From positions 1-12,671 of the forward strand of contig JBKCIQ010000160.1 in the NCBI GenBank assembly GCA_046302135.1: a stretch of 12,671 bases of DNA. The letters run 5' to 3'. The position numbers were made by a program, and so were the translations under genes. Of the stretch, positions 1-6,400 are shown one piece after another. Positions within the stretch are counted from its first letter, which is position 1. Each line of letters opens with the position of its first letter. Source of the DNA: AM-1111 sp046302135. Its GTDB lineage: Bacteria; Bacteroidota; Bacteroidia; B-17B0; Aurantibacillaceae. Under the pieces are notes generated by a model. The model was not told the DNA's origin. It saw nothing but the letters and a program-made list of their open reading frames with translations, and did no database searches.

Positions 1-156
1 GTGTTCTTCTGCTTTTTTACTCGCCCTTTCCTCAAGACCGAAAGCTGAAATGGTATGAAATCTGATTTTGCTAGCGAAGAGATTGGAAATAATTTCTTTC
101 GCCTCATTTTTTGAGAATCTGCCTTTTACTAAATTTTGTGAGTCTTTATTTTTCAT
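1..156 (-). CDS. N-terminal fragment of hypothetical protein (runs off left edge)
   Basis: Reading the complement from an ATG at 156-154 gives 52 open codons to the window edge, beginning MKNKDSQNLVKGRFSKNEAK and ending in a Lys/Glu-rich stretch. The segment is polar, has no signal peptide or membrane segment, and looks cytoplasmic. The pattern of a short basic start, a helix of the type EAKEII, then KIRFH and a GLEER stretch resembles small hypothetical proteins I associate with Bacteroidota, but I cannot name a family or function. It is divergent from the secretion cluster and separated from it by 526 bases, so it is probably an unrelated flanking gene. The start is supported by the absence of an upstream in-frame alternative close by and by the A/T-rich leader. 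Confidence 0.6.
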   Translation of the reverse strand, partial: MKNKDSQNLVKGRFSKNEAKEIISNLFASKIRFHTISAFGLEERASKKAEEH

Positions 157-591
157 TTGTTAAGTATTAATTAAACATAAGCGTTAAAGTTAGATATTTG
201 ATATTCTAATCTTTATTTATAATCATATATTAAAGTTATTTTAAATATAAATAAAATTTATGGTATTTGAAAATTCTCGATACATTTTAAACTCATTAAA
301 AAATTTGGAAAAACAAATCAGTTAAACGTTTAGTCACTCCTGAATCAAAATTTAAGATTAGCTCAGTAAGATTTTTCAATTCATTTTACATCAAAATTTA
401 ACTTTCCAGGTTATCTGACTTTTTAAAATTCAAAATACTGTTTTAATAATCATTCAAATTCTAGCACTAAATTCATTAAATTTTGTATTACGAATTAAAC
501 GTTATGTAGGAAAAAAAATACTTTTTGTCAGTTTTATAAATTGTTTAATGCCAAATAATGGGGTATTAAAAAGCTTTAAGTGAATAATCGT

Positions 592-623
592 AATATGTTA
601 AAAATCCGCGTTTTTAACATATT
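592..623. promoter_or_regulatory. Perfect 13-base inverted repeat, candidate operator
   Basis: AATATGTTAAAAA (592-604) and TTTTTAACATATT (611-623) are exact reverse complements around the only GC-rich hexamer nearby, TCCGCG (605-610). It lies about 60 bases before the chaperone-gene ATG and ends six bases before a possible TTG -33 element. Position and symmetry suit a dimeric regulator's binding site. No T-run follows the stem directly, so an intrinsic terminator is unlikely. Binding is inferred only from symmetry. Confidence 0.45.
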
Positions 624-629
624 TGTTAA

Positions 630-659
630 TTGAATAGTGATTTTTTTTTTTTAAAATTG
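630..659 (+). promoter_or_regulatory. Possible Bacteroidota-type promoter for chaperone-like gene
   Basis: TTG at 630-632 and TAAAATTG at 652-659 are separated by 19 bases and approximate the Bacteroidota consensus (-33 TTTG/TTG, -7 TAnnTTTG) with one mismatch in the -7 box. Transcription would begin roughly 15-20 bases before the ATG at 683. In sequence this AT-rich, such matches occur by chance, so this is a weak call; the adjacent inverted repeat gives modest support. Confidence 0.25.
641..652 (+). repeat. 12-base poly-T tract
   Basis: Twelve consecutive T residues lie 31 bases before the chaperone-like gene. If the promoter candidate at 630-659 is right, 11 of them are inside the spacer between the two promoter elements and the last is the first base of the -7 element, so slippage would change the spacing. 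The tract itself is plain in the sequence; any switching role is inference. Confidence 0.7.
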
Positions 660-682
660 TTGATTACTTATTAAGATTAAAA

Positions 683-1636
683 ATGACTTTTATCATTAGT
701 TATAACCGCTCAAATAGAGTTTTTTCTAAAAAATTATTTTTTTGTTTGGTTTTTTCACTTTCCTTTTTGCTCCACTTTTCTCAAAACAACAACATTATAC
801 AAAAAGATACCACGCTTAAGTCTAATAAAAAAGATTCTGTAAGAACTGTTAAGGTTATAAGAGATACCTTACCTGAAACTGGTGTAGCAATTTCCCCTTC
901 AACATTGAGATTTAATGTAAAGCCGGGTACATTGCAAACCAAAACAATAAAAGTAACTAACGACACCAAAAAGAAGTTCACATTTCAATTGGCTTTTCAG
1001 GATTTCGGTCCATCTTCCGATGAGCATTCAGATATGGCTGTAAGTAAATATTCTATGTATGCTTTAAGTAAATATACGGTTATTAGCCCAACCGTATTGG
1101 AAATAGGGCCTAGACAAACAAAAACAATAACTGTTACGGTTGACATACCTAGTGGTGACTCTATGAATGTTAGTATGTGGACAATTTTAGATATAGACCA
1201 GGTTATTGATAGAGAAAAACTTGAATTACCAAATTCAAGTGATAACACTTTGGGAATGGGCATCAAAAACAGTTTCGGTTTTGGTGTGAATATTTACCAA
1301 AACCCACCTGGAGTTCAACCAAATAACATAGAGATAGTTAGGATGTCATACAATCGGGATAATTCCAGAAATAAAAATTACATTTTTATGCAGGCAAAAA
1401 ATACCGGCAATGGAATTGGTTATTGTTTGTACTATCTCGAACTGACAAACCTAATTACAGGCAAACAAACCAAACTTAAAGTTAAACAATTCTCTATTTT
1501 TCCAGGTTACGTAAAGGATTTTGTTTTTGATATTCCAGCCGAATTAGAAAAGGGGCCATATTCAGCATTAGCGGTTTTGGATTTTGGGAATAAAGAGGAA
1601 CTTCAAACAGCTGAACTTGAATTTACTAATGAATAA
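683..1636 (+). CDS. Secreted PapD/WxLIP-like two-domain chaperone-type protein
   Basis: 317 residues. A signal peptide is visible (basic SKK near residue 15, hydrophobic core about 18-31, probable cleavage near HFSQ). After a polar linker rich in Lys, Asp and Thr come two apparent Ig-like beta domains. The first (about 66-172) begins VAISPSTLRFNVKPG and continues TKTIKVTNDTKKKFTFQL, the pattern of PapD-like pilus chaperones and of DUF916-type WxL-interacting proteins: 'sPs..f.v.pG' followed by a strand ending in V-x-N. The second (about 213-317) has KNTGNGIGYCLYYLELTN and a late GPYSALAVLDFG strand. No lipobox or membrane anchor is seen, so a periplasmic location is inferred. The start is the only Met before the signal peptide. 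It precedes the major subunit by 176 bases without an intervening terminator, so it may be co-transcribed with it. Inferred role: holding or presenting the two downstream subunits. Family assignment is by pattern, not by search. Confidence 0.65.
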   Translation: MTFIISYNRSNRVFSKKLFFCLVFSLSFLLHFSQNNNIIQKDTTLKSNKKDSVRTVKVIRDTLPETGVAISPSTLRFNVKPGTLQTKTIKVTNDTKKKFTFQLAFQDFGPSSDEHSDMAVSKYSMYALSKYTVISPTVLEIGPRQTKTITVTVDIPSGDSMNVSMWTILDIDQVIDREKLELPNSSDNTLGMGIKNSFGFGVNIYQNPPGVQPNNIEIVRMSYNRDNSRNKNYIFMQAKNTGNGIGYCLYYLELTNLITGKQTKLKVKQFSIFPGYVKDFVFDIPAELEKGPYSALAVLDFGNKEELQTAELEFTNE

Positions 1637-1716
1637 ATAATTGATTAAATAAAATGAAAATTAACCTTAAAACCTCAATAATTAACAACCAGAAGAAAAA
1701 ATAGTCAAAAATTTTT

Positions 1717-1775
1717 ATGTGCCGTTCGGGTAATGGTACTAAAAAGGCGAAGTGGTTAGGCCAAACATAACCTAA
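1717..1775 (+). promoter_or_regulatory. Possible structured 5' leader of the major subunit mRNA
   Basis: This segment is clearly richer in G and C than its surroundings. Bases 1719-1726 pair with 1732-1739 to give an 8-pair stem around a 5-base loop, with two G-U pairs, so it can form in RNA but is not a perfect DNA palindrome. Further on GGTTA (1754-1758) can pair with TAACC (1768-1772), or alternatively TTAGG (1756-1760) with CCTAA (1771-1775). The same bases contain a short frame, 1717-1770, encoding MCRSGNGTKKAKWLGQT. An unstructured A-rich stretch then leads to the ATG at 1813. I do not recognise a known riboswitch class. It could stabilise the mRNA, act as a leader peptide, or be chance. 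Confidence 0.35.
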
Positions 1776-1812
1776 AACAAAAAACAATTAATAAAAAACA
1801 AATCATTAAAAA

Positions 1813-2607
1813 ATGAAAAAGTTTATTTTATCAGCATCTGTTGTAGCTGCAATGTTCGCTGCGACTAATGCAAAAGCTCAACTTGTAGATGAGCAAAACG
1901 TAACTGTAACTATGGATTTACAACCAATTCTTCAACTTGGTATGAACGGAACTCAAAATGTTGATTTCGTTTTTGACCAAATTTCTGAATATGTTGGTGG
2001 AATCACTCAGTACGGTGCGACTAATTTAAATGTAAGTTCAACTGTATCTTGGGATTTGTATGCTGCAGGTTTTTCATCACAAGCTGCAGGAGGTAATTTA
2101 CTTTGGGATAACCAAGTTGTTTACGGTGGTGATACAGATCCTAACTCTGTAACAACTTTACCATTAACATTGTTAGAATTACACCAGGATAAGGGTAATC
2201 CTAATGGTGGTGGTGGTGGTGTTGATGAAGATTACAACACCGCTTTCCAATCAGGTACAACCTCAATTGGAGCAAACAACGTTTTCGCAACATCTACTCC
2301 ATATACAAGGCCTGTTTCAGCAGCTAAGTATATCGCAGGTGGTAACTCAACTAATGATTTCGTTGCAGGTGGTACATACTTGGTTGGTGCTTCCAACTCT
2401 GTAGGTTTCAGCAGTAACTTCAGCTATACAATTGACTACCGCATCATTCCTGGATTACCTGCGGTATTCCCACGTGCTTCATCAGCAACAGCAACGGATG
2501 GTGGTAACAACTCTACTTCTGCTGCTTTAAATGCAACAAACACTGCACTTTACGCTCAACCTGGTGTTTACACCATGAACGTAAAGTATGTGTTAATGGA
2601 AAACTAA
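1813..2607 (+). CDS. Secreted WxL-like structural subunit (probable major subunit)
   Basis: 264 residues with a textbook signal peptide (MKK, hydrophobic core, cleavage AKA|Q after residue 22). The mature part is beta-rich and rich in Gly, Asn, Ser and Thr with no cysteine. Key elements are FVFDQISEYVGGITQYG (52-68), the motif W80-D-L82 at the end of a beta strand, FSYTIDYRIIPG (203-214), and a C terminus PGVYTMNVKYVLMEN. The downstream paralogue repeats all of these in order. A W-x-L followed by a closing G-x-Y...aromatic-x-L strand recalls the WxL domain of Gram-positive surface proteins and also the final strand of archaic chaperone-usher pilins. An in-frame Gly run sits at 132-136. Its A-rich leader, own terminator and less AT-extreme codons suggest strong expression, hence the 'major subunit' call. 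Start choice is clear from the signal peptide. No lipobox, so not a type V (FimA-like) pilin. Exact family unproven. Confidence 0.6.
   Translation: MKKFILSASVVAAMFAATNAKAQLVDEQNVTVTMDLQPILQLGMNGTQNVDFVFDQISEYVGGITQYGATNLNVSSTVSWDLYAAGFSSQAAGGNLLWDNQVVYGGDTDPNSVTTLPLTLLELHQDKGNPNGGGGGVDEDYNTAFQSGTTSIGANNVFATSTPYTRPVSAAKYIAGGNSTNDFVAGGTYLVGASNSVGFSSNFSYTIDYRIIPGLPAVFPRASSATATDGGNNSTSAALNATNTALYAQPGVYTMNVKYVLMEN
2206..2220 (+). repeat. GGT x5 in-frame trinucleotide repeat
   Basis: Five consecutive GGT codons encode Gly132-Gly136 of the major subunit, inside a flexible-looking loop between PN and VDED. Copy changes would alter loop length without breaking the frame. Confidence 0.6.
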
Positions 2608-2621
2608 TATTTAGTAAAATT

Positions 2622-2653
2622 GCAATGCCGGTTTTTCCGGCATTGCTTTTTTT
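2622..2653 (+). terminator. Strong intrinsic terminator after major subunit
   Basis: GCAATGCCGG (2622-2631) and CCGGCATTGC (2637-2646) form a perfect 10-pair stem with a TTTTT loop, followed immediately by seven T (2647-2653). It starts 14 bases after the major-subunit stop and its T-run directly touches the ATG at 2654. I found no convincing promoter between it and the next gene, so the distal operon probably depends on incomplete termination here, which would keep the subunit in excess over its assembly proteins. Confidence 0.92.
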
Positions 2654-2728
2654 ATGTTTACAACTAAAAAAAAATCTTATCTAATTCTTGCATCAAAAGA
2701 AAATTCTCTTGGTGCTTTTTGGTTAATA

Positions 2729-3472
2729 ATGAGATGCATTAATACATCAATATTACTATTTTTTCCTGTCTTGTTTTTTGCACAAATTCAGGAACCAACT
2801 GGTGTTATGGGCTTTGAAAAAGTCACAAAAAATCATGTGATGAAAGCTGCAACAGGTTCAACAGGTTCAATTGGATGTGATAATCCAATCAATTCTTTTT
2901 GTGACGGCACTAACAGTGCTTTAATCATGAATACGGCAACAAATAAGGAGTTCATATTTGACTCTTTTTCTAAATATAATGGAGGTATTACTTTAAATGG
3001 ATCAACAATTTTAAAGGTAAAAGTAGCTAATAATACCTCCAACCCCGGTGATTGTCAGTGGAAATTACAGATGATTGTATCAAATGGCGGTTTTACTCAA
3101 ACGCCTGATGAAAATGAATGGGAAACACTTCAGTCCTACAGTTTAGGTTCACAATTAACCAAGCCAACTTTGGATATTCTCCAAATTCGAGTAGACAACG
3201 CATGTCACACGCCCCAAAACTATGGTCAGCTCGTTTTCCCTTTTACACAACATGACGAAGTAGTTGATATTATAAATCCGACTGCTGTGGCAGGAATACC
3301 CCCTGGTCCAGGGTCGGCCTGCAGCGGTAATGAAACCAACGAGGAAGGTACATATTTAGGCCTTGATTATGGTGAATATAGCTTTATTATTGATTACAGA
3401 GTTGATCCGGGTTTTAATTATATCCCCGGCCGATATGAAATTTCAATTAAATTTTGTTTAACTGAAAGGTAA
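2729..3472 (+). CDS. Secreted cysteine-rich WxL-like minor subunit
   Basis: 247 residues from ATG 2729. The frame is open from ATG 2654 (272 residues), but that codon abuts the terminator T-run and would add 25 residues ahead of a good signal peptide; starting at 2729 gives MRCINTSILLFFPVLFFA|Q, so I prefer it. The mature part parallels the major subunit: FIFDSFSKYNGGITLNGST, then Q-W-K-L (codons 3056-3067), then YSFIIDYRVDPGF and a C-terminal PGRYEISIKFCLTER. Unlike the major subunit it has six cysteines in the mature chain, including one in the last strand (F-C-L), so up to three disulfides are possible. The segment linking the two halves is longer in acidic and Pro-rich loops. Role inferred: a tip, adaptor or anchor subunit, since it is encoded next to the outer-membrane protein and after the terminator. 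It ends in TAA immediately followed by the TTG start of the next gene. Confidence 0.6.
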   Translation: MRCINTSILLFFPVLFFAQIQEPTGVMGFEKVTKNHVMKAATGSTGSIGCDNPINSFCDGTNSALIMNTATNKEFIFDSFSKYNGGITLNGSTILKVKVANNTSNPGDCQWKLQMIVSNGGFTQTPDENEWETLQSYSLGSQLTKPTLDILQIRVDNACHTPQNYGQLVFPFTQHDEVVDIINPTAVAGIPPGPGSACSGNETNEEGTYLGLDYGEYSFIIDYRVDPGFNYIPGRYEISIKFCLTER

Positions 3473-6400
3473 TTGACACCGAAAAAGATACATACAAAAG
3501 GTCTTGTTAGGTTAATCCGATTTAACTTTTTAATATTTACTTTCTTCTCCTTTTTACATTCCTATTCGCAGAACATTACATTAGCTAGTAATAGAAAACC
3601 TATAACAGCAGAGTTCCTTTACGACGAAGTTGAATTCAAAGAAATTGCAGTAATGACCAATGTGCTTAAGGTAAGAAACAATAATGGTAAAAATTACACC
3701 TTCACTGTAAGTTTAAATATTCCATCAGGATGGAGAACATTAACTGATGAAAACAGAGAATATGTTTTAAAGCCAAATGATTCTGTTTTTATTCCGGTAA
3801 GAGTTATAACTACAAATAAAAAAGCAAAGGGTGGAACCAAATACAGCATAGCGGCATATATTAATACAAACGAAGGTAAACAAATGGCATATGCAAGATT
3901 TGTGGCAGGTAGACCAAAAGTTACAAATTGGCAAATGCACATTTTACCGAGGCCAAGAATTTATTTTTTAAATGGAGAAAATAAGTCTTCATTTCAGGTA
4001 AATGTTTCTAATAATGGAGATGAAGATCAAGAGGTTCTAGTCAATCTTCAAAAACAAGGCTCTGAACTTTTAATAAAAGATTCGACAGATAAAATTTTAA
4101 AAAGAAATTATTTCGAATTGAACCTTGCACCTTTCTCGGATACAACCATAAGCTATAATGTTGAGGTTTTGAATCAGATGAGAAATCAAAAAAGAATTGA
4201 TACTTGGGGATATAACCCGGTAGCTAAAGACAAAGAGAGGAGATTCGGTATATTTCTTCGTGCATCCGAAGTGCGTATGGACGCAAATGGCGCGGGACAA
4301 AAGACAAGAAAAGTTGATTTTGTAAAACTTGCGAACCAAATTGATTTTGTAAAACTTAATAATACATCTGTAATCGGAAATGGATCCAATACTATACCAC
4401 TTACCGTATTTGCTAATTTAAATAATGTTTTAGGTCAGCAGCCTATTCTAAATATTGTTTTTCAAGGAAATTCCCAAGTAGGAAAATACTCTAATTTGAA
4501 TTATCAGATGCAAACTGGGTTTATGTATTATAGATATTCAAATGAATATTTTTCTGATAGGTTAAATGGAAATATTACCTATAACTTTAGAAGAGGGTTT
4601 GTTGGATTTATATCTTCCGGAATGGGATTAGGACAAGGTAATAATGTTCCTGTTAAAACTTTTATCGCACAATATCGATTAAATGAAAGACATGCAATTT
4701 CCGGATTCATCGGACGTCAGAGATTTTTTGGTCAATCTTCTATTAATACCCTTGGTTTAGGATATTCAGGGGCTTTTAGTATTTTCAGAATTAATTTTAT
4801 GTCTTCTATTACGCAATACCCTCTATCATCTCTAGGTTATAATATTAATTCCAATATTGCAATGCTTATTAATTCAAGAACAACTTTGAATTTGTTTGCC
4901 TTCAGAAATTTTAATCCGATCAATAATACACAGGGATTTTTATTTGAAAATTATGGTTTAAACTTTAACACCTCGTTTAGAAGATATAGTACGGGCTTTA
5001 CTGCAAATTATTTTTCAAGCCAAACTGTTTCCACCAATTTGCCAAGTAGTCCAACACCTTCTTATGCAATTTCTATTTTTAATACATATGGGTTTAAAAA
5101 AGGTTATGCGTTACAGATGACAAACTCATACACCATACAAAACTCTCAAACGCTTTTACCTTCCAATTTGCAAAGTAATTTTTTCATTAATAACGTTTTA
5201 AGTTTTATACCTAAAGTCAAACAAAGACCGGTACAATTTACTCCTTCTTTTTTTGTGGATTACCTGAGAATTTTCCCCGATACATTCATGGATGGCGGGT
5301 TACAATTAAATATTTCTAAAACAAGTTTTGAAAATAATTTCTTTGCAGGTGGAACCATGAGAATGGCTTATAATACCTTACTCAATAAAAAAGAACTTGG
5401 TTCCATTTTTACTGCGCAAACGAATCTTTTCCTCCGATACAGGGTTTGGAATATTATTGGTATTTACAATTATGGTCCAATGGGACCAAATATGATTGCC
5501 GCCTATATGAAAAAGCAGTCATCATTATATCCCCAAACTCTAAGAATTTCTGTTGGGCATCAATATCAATTTAAAAATCTTCATTTCGTCTGGGAAAACA
5601 ATCCAACTTATTTTTATATCAATACCACAAAAAGGCACAGTCTTGGGCTATTCACCCAATTGTTTTACTTTACCGATAATAATTTTCGGTTAAGTTTAAA
5701 TGCTTCTCTAAACATTACATCAGGTTTATCTTACATTTATGACTACAACAGTTCAAACAATCAGTTCATTCCTTTCGAGAGTAATGATAAAAGGACTACG
5801 GATAAAAGTGTCTTAATTGGTTTTACTTTGAAAAAAGATTTTGCTATCCCGATCCCTAAGCGTTTTAGAAACAAAAAGACATGTGATGCTAATTTTGTAG
5901 TCTTCCTTGATGTAAACGGAAACGGAAAAATGGAAAATACAGAAATCCCTGTAGAAAACATTGTTTTAAGGATGGGGGATTATGAAGTAATAACTGATGA
6001 AAAGGGTAAAGCCGGATTTATTAACGCAGCTTTCGCTAAATACCATGTACAGGTTATTCCTCTAATTGATATGGGCTCTTGGTTTCCAAACATTGAAGAC
6101 AGTGTAGATGTATGCGGACCAGAGATTATGTACATTCCTTTTACAAAAGGTACACAAGTTTATGGTACTGTTGATTTAGACCATGAATCTTATTCTGGAG
6201 AATTGTTTGATAAACTTGATGTTTCAAGATTTAAAATATACATGATTGACAGTACTGGGCGTACTTTTAGCAGTATAACAGACAGCAAAGGGAACTTTAG
6301 TTTTTATGTTCCACACGCTAAATACACTTTAAAGTTTGATGAAAAAGTACTTGGTGCAAGTTTTTACCTGCCCGAAAATGATGTACCACTTGATTTACGT

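Larger units (their letters stand above)
157..682. other. AT-rich divergent intergenic region
   Basis: This 526-base stretch separates the left-edge gene on the - strand from the chaperone-like gene on the + strand. I see no coding frame, tRNA or rRNA in it. It should contain both divergent promoters. Recognisable content is limited to two copies of TTAAACGTT (322-330 and 495-503), a perfect 13-base inverted repeat (592-623), a 12-T tract (641-652) and a weak promoter candidate (630-659). No terminator is evident, as expected between divergent genes. Confidence 0.7.

Noticed and set aside
592..652. Inverted repeat plus downstream T tract as an intrinsic terminator
   Set aside because: The T tract begins 17 bases after the stem and the stem is mostly A-T pairs; nothing upstream on the + strand needs terminating.
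781..1266. Open - strand frames opposite the chaperone-like gene, and similar ones elsewhere
   Set aside because: They are antisense shadows of strong + strand genes, giving hydrophobic, unstructured translations without leaders.
1654..1704. 16-codon frame starting MKINLKTS in the spacer before the major subunit
   Set aside because: Composition is simply A-rich and nothing distinguishes it from chance.
2204..2404. Open + strand frame inside the major subunit
   Set aside because: It is a shifted frame of the clearly real subunit gene, with low-complexity Val and Gln-rich translation and no signal of its own.
3470..3472. TAA as a disabling nonsense mutation splitting one subunit-barrel gene
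   Set aside because: The subunit ends at the same point as its paralogue, and a fresh signal peptide follows the TAA, so these are two genes.
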